NCBI GenBank assembly: GCA_000611775.1 | Contig: KK106986.1 | Span: forward strand, 186,001 to 250,000 | Reading direction: 5' to 3' | Origin: Umbilicaria muhlenbergii | Lineage: Eukaryota > Ascomycota > Lecanoromycetes > Umbilicariales > Umbilicariaceae | DNA length: 64,000 bases | Part shown: positions 10,671 to 21,446 of the stretch, in pieces | Numbering within the stretch: the stretch's first letter is position 1 | Layout: every line of letters starts with the position of its first letter | Made by a program: the position numbers and the translations under genes | The notes under the pieces: generated by a model | What the model was told of the DNA's origin: nothing | The model's database searches: none | What the model saw: the letters and a program-made list of their open reading frames with translations, nothing else

Positions 10671-13600
10671 TCACACCTCCCACACTTCGCCCGGTGCCTG
10701 AGTAGGAAATGCAGACCCAGATGATCGGTTCTCCTTCCCACCTCGGTGTCCAGAGTTCGTCATCGACGTACCTGAAGTATGTCCACCCGTACCCTGGCCT
10801 CCGATAGCGTCAGGAGTGGGCTGCATGGACGTATGGCCATTCAAGACTTGACCGTTTGGGGTCCCTCGAACAGCGTTGCCTCCGTTTGCTGCATTCTTCC
10901 TCGCTTCCATCTCCTTCTTCTTCCTGACGATGCTACCTATTCTACCCCGGAGATACTCTTGAGCCCGCTTGACCAACTCTTTCGGTTCGGTGCTATTCTT
11001 CAGCTCTGCGAGCATAGTCCGACATTGCAGTTCCGAGTTCAAATGGGGGCATGTCGTTTTGTATCCGTAGTGGGCAAGTCCACACAGGCCACAAAGTTCG
11101 ACTCCGGCGATTCTGAGTGGACACTGGCCCTTTGGGTGGAGACCGTCGCATGCCAGGCAAGGCGCTTGAGCATCGTTTTGGTTACTTTTACCCATTGGCG
11201 TATGAGCAACGGCCTCAGGAGCGCGAATTTTGTACGGCACTGGGGCTGGGAGCTGGGCGCGTTGGAAGGTTCGAACTGCGGTAAATCATTCCACATGAGC
11301 GCCGATAAGTCACAGGGATCAGGGACTTTTTTGGCAAAGGGAATAGGGTGCTTTTGCGGGGTTTCAAGTCTCGTACCTTTCCCAGTGGGTGGGGAGCCCT
11401 GGGATCCCACTATACCGCGAGAATGACGGGCATCAGCATTCTGCAGTTCCTGCGGCGAAACACGCTCACGACCATCTTCATCAGCAGATTCCTCTCCATC
11501 GCTCTCCGCACCGCGGGCCTGGAAATCGGTATCACTATCGGATTGCTCGGTATATTTGACAGGAGAGTCGAAGTCGATGCCACGCATGGTTTGCTTCATG
11601 TAATCTATAGTCTAAGACGCGCCGTTAGCCGGTACGTTTGATACTTTGTCAATGCATACTTACTTGACGCTTGCGCTTGCCCCTGCCCAAGGCCTCAACT
11701 CTTGCAGCCGCCTCTTGAGCCGCCTCACGTTCCCGTTCCCTCAGGATCTTCTCCCAAATACTGGGATCTGGCGCTTTTTGATCATTCTCAGCAGAGTCCT
11801 GCAGACCTTCTTCCAGGGTACCTTTCTCATTAGCCCATACCCGAGCAAAGCTGAATTGTGATTCTGCGGAATTGTCAGTCCCTGCATTGGTGTTCTCAAT
11901 TTGACTTCTGTCCAATAGCCTGTCGACAGAAGATGCATCATAGTGGATATCATGAGTATCATCGTCTTCAAAGAGAGCCTCAGCACCATGACGCAGTATT
12001 GACTCAAGATCCATGCCAGTGTCGTCATCAGCATCCATCTGCTCAATCAGGACATGATCTAATGCCATTTTCTTCTTCCCAATTTGCATGATCTTCTCTT
12101 CAGCTGTAGCACGCGTCATAAGTTGAAAAATCAAGACCTTCTTCTTTTGCCCGATCCGGTGAGCACGGGATAAAGCCTGAATGTCTTGGTGCGGATTGAA
12201 GTCAGGGTCTAGGATAATCACTGTATCCGCAGTGGCGAGATTGATACCAACACCACCAGCGCGAGTTGACAAGAGAAAGGCAAAAAGAGGTGAGTCTGGA
12301 GCGTTGAACTCATCAATGCGCTTTTGTTTTTGTAGACTGCCCATACTGCCATCAAGGCGTTGATAGAGAAGGCCTAGGCCGTCCAGGAAGTCTTCAATGA
12401 TGTCCAACATATTTAAGAACTGGCTGAAGATTAACACGCGGTGGCCACGCTCTTGCAACTTTGGTAGCATGATCTCCAGCAGTTGCAGCTTCGACGAAGC
12501 CTCAACCAGGTTCCGATGTGATACAGCTCTGTTCATCGTCCGTTCTTCGATAGCGTTACTGTACACGAACGGATGACATAGGCATTTTCTTAGCTGCATG
12601 AGGATGTTGTTTAAGTTGTACCGGTCCGCTTGTTTCAGTGCCTTCTTTTCGCCTCCAAAGATAGCTTTGATCAAGTCCGGATTCTTGGCGAGTATAGACT
12701 TGTACAGCTTTTTCTGAACAACGCTGAGCGTTACTGGGACAATGATCTGCGCTATCGGAGGAAGAAAAGTAAGGACCTGGGCTTTGGTACGGCGTAGGAA
12801 AAATGGTCGGAGAAGTTCGTGGAGCTGAGGCACATTTTCCTTTGTCAAAGTCGCATATTCTTCTTCCATAGCCTGAGCATTGATTGAAACGTCCAAGAAT
12901 TGAAGCAAATTGAAAAGCTCTCGTGGATTATTCTGCAATGGTGTGCCTAAAACTGTTAGCAAGCGGGTTAAGTCGCTCAAGTCAAGTTACGCACCTGTAA
13001 GCAAGACTTTGAAGGGAACCTTGAGAGCACCAAGGGCGGCATAGAGAATACTCTTGTCGTTCTTAAGACGCTGACCCTCGTCCACAATCAAACCTTGCCA
13101 AGGCACCTTCCGGAAGAACCTTTGACAGCTGTCTTCTTGGGCGGTGTCATAAGAGGTAACCACAACATGACATCTTAGATCTTTAGCGTTATCCGGGAAG
13201 AGCTCATATTTGAAGGCCAGTTTGCGTGCTTCAGAAGAGCCAAAATAAGTGACCACCCGCAAAGAAGGGGCCCACTGCTTGATTTCCCTTCGCCAATTCG
13301 CACAGGTAGAGTTCGGGACCACGATCAGAAAAGGCCAGCACTTGTGAACCTGTTTCATAGCAGCTAGAAAACCGATGATCTGAATGGTCTTACCGAGTCC
13401 CATCTCGTCCGCCAAAATGGCATTTTGAGACTTATGCCACTGATAGTAAAGCCAGTTTACGCCGTCCATTTGGTAAGTCATAAGCTGACCACCAGTAAGA
13501 CTCTCAGGCTGAGCTTTCAATTCAACTCGCGCTCCAAAATGCTGCGATCTGACCTTATCCACATGTTTTTGGAGATTATGCTGATTGGGAGGTTGAACGT

Positions 13601-16094
13601 ATCGACCGAGGACCCAGTTATCATAAGCAGACACAAAGTCAGTCCATCTCTCACCGTCGTCCGGCCCCGGAGGCTCTTCCCACACCACATCCTCATAACC
13701 AAGACCCTTGAACTTTACAAGCGCTTCGTTTACCTCCTTGATACGGGCCTTATCAATTTTTTCTCCGTGGACGCTGACGACATTTGTGTATCGAACATCC
13801 AGTACTATGTCAACACGTAGGTATTCCTCTGGAATGGCGTCTTCAGTCCTCATCAGTGGAAGATTAGCCCCATTATCTCTCCTTGCAAAAGCTTTCCTCA
13901 TCGCGGCAGTAGTCACACCCCATACCCAAGCGCCCGGCATCCATACGGTCCGAAAATAAGAAAGGCCTTTCCACTTGACGAGGTACTCCTTGTCATCCTC
14001 GTTGACAAGCTCAGTAGAGAACCCTGTAGGATAGCTTTCCTCGTCGACCGGACGCCAAGCGACCAGAGCGTCTATCTTAGCAGCAGCCGATTCGCATTCT
14101 TTGCACGACCAATCCTTGCAGTATTCACTAAATCGCTGAGCGGCCAGATCTTCATTATTGCCATCCATCAATATGTCTTCTTCGGCTTTTGAAGGTAGAT
14201 GATGCATATGGAATGCTCGGTAGCAATTTGCACAGCGGAAGAGCACATTGTTAGTTTCGTTTATCAGGCCGTTAGCAATCCGAGTGATAGGGTCATCACC
14301 ACCGTTCTCCTCTCTATCTTTTTGTTCTTGCTTAGATGTCTTACGATCTCGGAATGGACTGCATGCTTTGCTACTTTCTTTGCAAACCTGACAGCGACCT
14401 TGATCGGGAGCCATACCGTCTTTCTTCTTCGCAATGCCAATACAGCGTCGACATTGGAGTATGAAATTGCCATCTTCAACTTTGGTGACTAGATGTTCGC
14501 GAACTCCTCGTGGACCGAGGCATTGTACATGATAAGACAGGGTGCACCCTTGACAGTATATCAGCTGACCTTTCTCATCGCTGTCGCCGTAGTCATAGCA
14601 CGAGTCGCACATATGACAGTGTCGTAGGCGGAAGTCGTTGTTGCTGGGTAGCTTTTTGAACCTTTCCTTCGCACCCACAGCTTTCATGCCGCCCTTGGAA
14701 GCTAGACCCTCGGGAATATCGTTTTCAGTCCGTTCCCGCATGTTTCTTAGGCTTCTTCCAGCTCTGTCCGACCGTCGAGTACCCTCAATTAGAGTCTCTT
14801 GAGAGCGGAGCCCGCGAAACGCAATGCGAGTTTTGCGTGCACCTCGACTCGCGGAAGACAGACCCCGTTTGCGCTTGCCAAGAGTTGGAAAGCTATCATC
14901 ACTTCCCTCGGTGTCGAATTCATTTTCGTCTAAGGTGTCCTTGTAATCGACTCGCCTAGTGGCCGTAGACCGGGTAGCACGAGCCAGTCCAGCTCCAGTA
15001 CCTTTGCGATTATGTTGGTGAGATTTAGCTGTTTCGCTAGACGTCTCCTGAGACGTGGACAAAGATCGAGAAGATGCAGAAAGTGAGATGCGAATTCGAG
15101 TTGATCTGCCGCGCTGTGGAGGCTTGGGAGCACTCAGAAGACCCCTGCTTCGCGTTGCCCGAGGTTTGATAGGTTCTGCGGCAGCAAGCTCGTCATCATC
15201 CGAGAAGTCAATCTTTGAGCTGTCCACAAATCCATCAGCTCGTTGTCTTCTGGACTGTGCTTGCCGTCTTGAAGCCATGACGGTTTTCGGCTCCGAGTCA
15301 GATTGGTCTGGCGCAACTGATTGTTCGTTGAAGACTTCTAGAGCAGCGGTGCCATTGACAAGATTGACAAGACGTTTCAAGGGTAACTAGTAAAGTTTGA
15401 GCACGTTAGTAGTGTAAAGAAGATCCTCTTGTCGGAATTGGAGAAGCTGGAGTGTAAGAAAGGATGAAGAGGGAAAAATGAGGGTGTAAGAACATGGAGG
15501 CGAGGGGAAAGTGGGGGTGTAAGAACATGAAGGAGAGGTCTGCGCTCGTTAAGCGGCTTATATAGGAAAAAGACTTCACTACAACACTTAGGGTTTGGGT
15601 ACCTTTGCCTCGTGACCATCCTCGAATGCCACCAAATACTGTAGCTCTTCACTATTCTCCAACTCTTCTACTATTTCACTCACTCGGGGCTCATCTGGAA
15701 ACACTCGATATTCCCATCGCCGCTCGACTGGTGGGACCACAACCGCAATGCCGCATTTGCACCTTGTGCTTTCATTGCTGATCCTTTGTCGCGCGGATTT
15801 TGCGGGTGTAGAGCTGCCTGAAGAGACGAAGAGGGGCGAGCTGTGCCCGTCACCATCCTCATTTTCTCGGTCACTGCCCTGAGCAGCCGCCAGAGCGGGC
15901 GTAGATTTACCGGTTCCTGATCTTGTTACCTGCGCGTCATCCGCATTTCTCTGCACTGGCTCTCGAGCTTCAACTTGCGATTGTGTTGTATTCTCGCTGG
16001 CTATCAAGCTGTCCAGACCATGCTGCAGCGTCCCGTCCTCCATGGCCTCCTGGATTGCTCCTGGGGTAACTGTTGTCTGGAGCCGCTCCGACAC
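10671..16094 (-). CDS. mit1: Mit1-type SNF2 chromatin remodeler (PHD, chromodomain, helicase)
   Basis: Five exons (16094-15603, 15386-12995, 12946-11664, 11611-11377, 11275-10671) sum to 5,007 nt, 1,668 residues. Order of parts: a cysteine-bearing, Tudor/SH3-like N-terminal block (RCKCGIAVVVPP); two PHD-like zinc modules (HCHMCDSCYDYGDSDEKG and RCQVCKESSKAC...FHMHHL); chromodomain-like segments (EYLVKWKGLSYFRTVWMPG, ALVKFKGLGYEDVVWEEPP); a SNF2 ATPase with ADEMGLGKTIQ, DEGQRLKN, LLTGTPLQN, LLSTRAGGVGINLA and RAHRIGQ; and a C-terminal cysteine-rich finger (CLACDGLHPKGQC...CGLCGLAHYGYKTTC). This is the layout of fission yeast Mit1, the remodeler of the SHREC complex that silences heterochromatin. 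Motif II reads DEGQ rather than DEAH. Intron 1 (15387-15602) is long and repetitive. The gene faces MRM1 over 593 bp. Confidence 0.93.
15451..15530. repeat. Imperfect tandem repeat in mit1 intron 1
   Basis: Two copies of a roughly 34-bp unit containing gggtgtaagaacatg, with a third partial copy (gtgtaagaa) at the left edge. It lies wholly within the 216-nt first intron of mit1. Confidence 0.75.
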
Positions 16095-16687
16095 TTTTGG
16101 CGGGGTGTCAGTATATATCCATGGAACCTACGACGAGAGGCGGCTCGGCTACTTGGTTGGTTATCGATAGATGGGCAGGCTCGGCCGATCAGAAGAATCG
16201 ACGTGCCTGGCTGATTCTTTCTCAGGGAGTGTTAGCTTGTCTTTTGAAAGTTATGAATAGAAAGGCGCACTTGTATTGTCAATCCGCAATGGGACAGCAA
16301 ATGCACTACATGCAAAAGCTCTATCTCAAGCTCCAGAGAGGTAGAAACGCGAAGGGGAGTAACAAACGCGCAGCAACGCACTTCGATTGTGCGTTGACGC
16401 GATCTGCCAAATTGGCTTAATGCCCGACTTGACGATTTGTTGCAATGCCGCTTTGTGGAAACAAAGGATTGGTCGATGAGGAGCCTCCTGACTGGCGCTG
16501 ACAGCCAGTTAAGGCCGAAGCGGCGAGCCCGCTAGCGAAAAATCTACTTCATTTGGATTAGTCTTTCGCTGCAATATCCAAGAGCTCTTGTAGGCTTTTG
16601 GCTACGAACGTGAAATTCAGGGTCTTGTGTTGAAGCTTCTTCTGGAAGTTTTACTGTTCAGACATTACTACAGCCAATCTGAATGTA
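16095..16687. promoter_or_regulatory. Divergent intergenic region, mit1 / MRM1
   Basis: 593 bp between two start codons that point away from each other, so it must carry upstream sequences of both genes. I saw no clear TATA box and no other gene. Confidence 0.5.
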
Positions 16688-18739
16688 ATGAACAGAACTC
16701 TAGTTCGCATCGGCCAAGCAGTCATTCATGATCACCCGGTGATCAGTCTACGGTGTCTGAACTTTCTCTTCTGTATCAGGGCGGTATCGACTAATTCTGC
16801 AATCCATCGTGGCATTAGGAGATCTAGAGATGGAGGATGGAGGGAGACACGCGCCGTCCCGTACGATGAGGCAGACAGACACAACTCTGGAAGAACAGCA
16901 CGGGGAGGAGATATAACCAGTTCAAGAGCTCGGAAGCCGAATCACCAGCAGAGGCAAGATGTTGAGGAAATGGAAAGATTGGAGAACACAAGGGAAGACC
17001 GGATGACACCTAGGCAGCGGCGGTATCTACGGGGAGGAGCAACAGCTGGATCCACTGCCTCAAGGAAAAGAAAGGTTCCGGTCTCTTCTCAAAGGTATTC
17101 GAACGGAGGCCGTACAATCCGGGGTGGCAGTAAGCGCACATCTCGGTATGAAGGCACCAAATCGCCGTATGGTCCGTCAGTCCCATCTAACAACATGGAT
17201 CGTGCAGACCGCAGCGCCCTACGAGTGTATTACAACCAAGGTCGAGACTTAGCCAGCGGCCGTGAAAAACCATCGCATGCATCTAGACAGCGAGAATCGT
17301 CATTCGGTGATCCGTCTACCTCTTCTGAGGAAGGGTCATTCTCGGATGGCGTATATCGGGGGAAAAGACGAATTGCTCCCGCTTCATCATTGACTGAAGA
17401 CTCGACAGACCGGCGAGGCTCCTTTCCGCGAGAACAGGGTGGAACAGGAGGACGCACTTACCCACCGCATGGAGAAGCTTCGGGGCAAGATGCCAGGCAA
17501 CGCACATCCTTCTCGAGCGACGACTATAGAGCAGGAAATCGCAGATATTCTTACACACCGCTGGGAGATGACGCAGAACATGGTGGTAAATCTATGCCGC
17601 AATTCGACAGAGTCGAAGACCCTGGACGGGCTTCCAGGACGCCTCTATCTATACCTTACACTACGCCTGCGTCGGAATTTCTCTATGGCACCTCCGTAAT
17701 CAAAGCAGCATTGAACTCTTCGAGAAGGCAACTATATAAGCTGTACATATACGATGGAGAGAACAGAGAGGTTCGTGCACGAGACGTATCTGTACGAAAG
17801 CTGGCTCTTTCAAGAAGCGTTGTTGTGGCTCGACTGGGAAACGACGGAGTTTCCTTGATGGACAAGATGAGCCGTGGCAGGCCTCACAATGTAGGTTAAT
17901 CCGCGTCCATCTGAATGGGTCATCGGCTTACATTGGAAGGGCTATATACTCGAAGCGTCCCCCTTGCCCAAGCTTCCAGTAAAAGGGTTTCAGCCAGTAA
18001 CGGGTCATCAGGATTCTTTTCACGTGGTCTTGGACCACCAATCTCGCGAAGAGGAGAGTGTCAATGGGACGGACACTCAAGTGAAGTACAAATCTGCATT
18101 CCAAAGATACCCCTTCGTTCTCATGTTGGATGGAATCGTAGGTCTACTCCGATCCATCCGAGCATACCCGTCAAGAAGATTAAGCTAACCAGTGTCCAGT
18201 TGGATCCTGGTAATCTAGGAGGGATACTACGGACTGCGTACTTTTTCGGCGTCGACGCCATAGCGATCTCCAATCGCAACGGTGCTCCATTCTCCCCTGT
18301 AGCTCTGAAGGCTTCGGCCGGTGCCTCCGAGAATTTGAATCTTATGTCAATTGCGCACCCCCGAGCTTTCATTGACGAGACACAGAAGAACGGCTGGAAG
18401 TTCTACGCCGCAGTGGCTCCCTCCAGTTCTACGAGTCCTGATGGCAGAAGAGTAACGCACTTCACGACATCCACCCTGGTATGTCCTGTCAGGGATCATC
18501 CATGTGTTCTGATGCTCGGTGGAGAAGGCGAAGGCCTTGGCTGGGACTTGCAGAGGAAAGCGGATTTTGTACTTGGAGTTGAGGGCCATCGTATGGGTCA
18601 AGGTGGGGTCGACAGCCTCAACGTTAGCGTCGCAACGGGTTTGCTATGCGAGGCGTTTCTGAGAAGGCCTGTTCTCGCTCATGTGGGCAAAGACTTATCA
18701 AATACGGACAGTGTAGACGGGGGCGAACGTCTGTTCTAG
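16688..18739 (+). CDS. MRM1: Mitochondrial 21S rRNA 2'-O-ribose methyltransferase Mrm1
   Basis: Exons 16688-17890, 17940-18137 and 18200-18739 (all phase 0) give 646 residues. The start MNRTLVRIGQAVIH is basic and amphipathic, as in a mitochondrial presequence. Residues about 30-320 are a long, Arg/Ser/Gly-rich, probably disordered linker. Then comes the SpoU substrate-binding domain (ASEFLYGTSVIKAALNSSRR) and the SPOUT catalytic domain with all three motifs: DPGNLGGILRTAYFFG (motif 1), LMLGGEGEGLGWDL (motif 2) and VDSLNVSVATGLLC (motif 3). The family binds S-adenosylmethionine in a knotted fold; Mrm1 methylates a guanosine in the peptidyl-transferase centre of the large mitochondrial rRNA. 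Yeast Mrm1 is shorter; the extra length here is the linker. The two introns fall within the substrate-binding and catalytic parts. Confidence 0.93.
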
Positions 18740-19263
18740 GCTTTGTGTGCTTGGGTTGTACCATATGGAAGTGTAATGTAGGATATATCAATAGCTAGCG
18801 GTTCGTAGGGCCTCTTCTTGTAGACTTGATAATATAGAGATTCCCACTTATGTAAATTCATGTAAATGTCTAGTGAGGAGACGTTGACGTGAGTCACGTG
18901 CTATTTTCACTCGTCCCGTGCATGAGAACCCACGTGAAACTGCGAGATCCGAGTGCAGCGATCGCAGCTTTCTTTACTCTGCTACAACGATGCCCGCACC
19001 AAGCTCATGTCTGGTAATGGAACTACCATTCTTGTGACCGGAGCTTGGTGTCTTTCTCGCGATAATTTTAACTTCCACGAGATTATATCTCCACGGATCA
19101 AATCACCACCAGTAAATCAGCAAACCAGCATTGAACGTTGTCATTGTTGGTCTTCATTAATAAGGTTATATACTCGCAACCACTAGAAGAACTTGTGCGT
19201 TGTGTAATCATTCGAATCTACTGCAAAGAGATCGCTATCGATCAACGAAAAGGTTCGCACACC
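18740..19263. other. Intergenic between MRM1 and dihydroorotase
   Basis: 524 bp, no gene seen; contains the MRM1 3' flank and upstream sequence of the dihydroorotase gene. Confidence 0.5.
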
Positions 19264-20424
19264 ATGCGATTGCCTGCCTCTGCGGACTTCCACGTTCATC
19301 TTCGAGATGGGGCTATGATGGAGGCTGTTGTGCCAACAATACGGCAAGGAGGAGTGGACATGGTGTATGTGTTGTGTGTTGTGTTGTGTGTGTGTGGTGT
19401 GTGTAATGGTAAGCTGAGCGCGCCAAGTTAAAGCAAGCTCAACGAGTATGACTTACAGCCCTCTGCAGCCAAACCTAGTACCACCCATAACGACTGTGGG
19501 CCACGCATTAGACTATCAAAAGCGACTTCAAGCCTTGGAGCCCAGAGTCACCTTTCTCATGTCTCTCTACTTGCATCCATCCATCACTCCCGAAACTATT
19601 GTTGAAGCCAAACGCACAGGTATTAGGGGTGTGAAGTCCTACCCCGCTGGCGTTACTACCAACTCATCGTCTGGTGTCGTTGATTATGCATCCTTCTTTC
19701 CCGTCTTTGCCGAGATGGAGAGGCAAGACATGATTCTTAACCTACATGGCGAATCTCCATCCGGCGGCAATGTCACAGTCCTCAATGCTGAGGAGACCTT
19801 TCTACCCACTTTCCTAGGCCTGCACAAGAGATTTCCGAAGCTGAGAATAGTCCTTGAGCACTGCACAACCGCCGCCGCAATACAAGCTGTTCTTTCGTGT
19901 GGCCCCAGTGTTGCCGCTACCATCACCGCTCGTCATCTTTTTCTCATCGTCGATGACTGGGCTGGTGATGCTTTCATTTATTGCAAGCCCGTCGCCAAAA
20001 CACCCCAAGACCGTGAAGCACTTCTCAGAGCAGCCGGATCAGGCAACCCAAAGTTCTTCTTGGGGACGGGACCGACAGCGCGCCTCATCCGGCCGTGGCG
20101 AAGACAGGAGGCGCGGATGGCAAGGGAAAGCATGCGGCAGGTGTATTCACTCAGCCCTATGCCACGCAGCTTGTGTTTGAGGCCTTCGAGGAGGGAGTCG
20201 AGCAAGGCGTGTTGGGTCCGGAAGTACTAACACCGCAGTTTCTTGCTGGATTCCTTGGCGAATACGGAAGAGCTTTCTATGGAGAGCCAAGTAGTAAAGA
20301 GACAATCACCGTTAGGCAGGATAAGAACGAGAAGATCATGGATGCTCTTTCTGGAGGCAAAGGCGAGTTCGAAGTCGTGCCATTTCGGAGAGGCCGTTTG
20401 ACGGTTGCGTTGAATTGGAGTTGA
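19264..20424 (+). CDS. URA4: Dihydroorotase, pyrimidine biosynthesis; frame interrupted
   Basis: Homologue of yeast Ura4, which closes carbamoyl-aspartate to dihydroorotate in de novo pyrimidine synthesis. Exon 1 starts MRLPASADFHVHLRDGAMME with the metal-binding HVHLRDG. Exon 2 starts at 19469 with PNLVPPITTV; it carries the carboxylated-lysine region GVKSYPAGVTTN, the metal histidines in LNLHGES and LEHCTT, and CKPVAKTP. Two oddities. First, the donor of intron 1 lies in a TG repeat and no donor gives the usual VMPNL joint; phase-0 choices are at 19363 or 19369. Second, GGGAC is repeated head to tail at 20063-20072, which shifts the frame in the middle of FLGTDSAPHP, the motif with the catalytic aspartate. 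After it the correct protein goes on in another frame (TDSAPHPAVAKTGG to PFRRGRLTVALNWS, stop at 20422). Either a sequencing/assembly error or a damaged gene. Confidence 0.85.
19363..19405 (+). repeat. TG-rich microsatellite at a splice donor
   Basis: Run of TG/TTG units covering the end of dihydroorotase exon 1 and the beginning of intron 1. Confidence 0.9.
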
Positions 20425-21446
20425 GCGAAGGGCGAAGAGCAAGAAGGCTCCGGACTCCGGAGAGGCGCTCAATCCAGCCCTAGGGTGCGGTAGGGGACAG
20501 AAGCGGTGCGCTGCTATCCTATTGCCGTATGTGTAATCGCTTTCCTGGTGTTGCAGAGTGTCGCGGTCACTTAACAAAATCCAGATAAAGAAACATTGTG
20601 GAAGCCATGGAAAAGTCCAGAATATGCGGTACGTGGTCCGTTACGCAGCGCTTGGCTGCAGATGACGGTTTAAGGCTTCAGTGATTGAACGCCTCTGCAG
20701 ACAGCCGTCTTGCAGGTCTTGGATTACCGAACCAAGAGGATAGTAGCATCTGTTGGAAGATTTATCGAATTGTCCTTCTTTGCTTGCTCTTACTTGTGTC
20801 AAACTATTGTCTGTTTGGCATCGTTTTGGGCTGCCAGCCCTGCCACATCAGAACGAAGCTAGCGGTGTTACTGCTTGATGTAGGTTCTAGACAACAGCAA
20901 GCAATCCTCTTCATCGCTCGTCCACATTCACAACTCAACGTGAATCGCTTTCACATATCATCCAGCTGGTTTTCAGCAATGCAATGCATTGAACCTTCTT
21001 TGTTCCCTCTACAGCCTCGTCATTCTATCACCGAGCACACTTCTTCATCTACATATACCATTCTTCTCTTCCTTCCGGCGTCAAACGCCGTACAGATATA
21101 CACAGCTAAGAGGTCGACATACGGGTCTGCGTAGGTACGGTAGCTAAGGTAGGCACATGACCTGATCAAGTATTGCCGACGAAGGTATCACTGACACTTG
21201 TTTATAGCAATCACTTCGCTACGAGCAAGTGGTAAATAGCTAATACTTACGCACATCAATAGTACAGCTGGCTAGCTATCCGAGCTCAGCCTCTTGTCTC
21301 CAGTCTTTGCTAAGCTACTGCTCCAACACACAATCGTCCGTTGGTATACTTTTCCTCCAGGTGTGTTAACAAAATCCAATACCAATCTACTGATTTACGT
21401 GTTAAGCAAAGGACAGAAGTGCTTATTCACCACGGGGATTAGAAGG
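20425..21446. other. Intergenic upstream of the CCCH protein gene
   Basis: About 1 kb. A 149-codon open frame at 20685-21134 has no motif and poor coding character. The frame of the next gene is open upstream of its chosen ATG, back to about 21294, without an earlier ATG. Confidence 0.45.
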
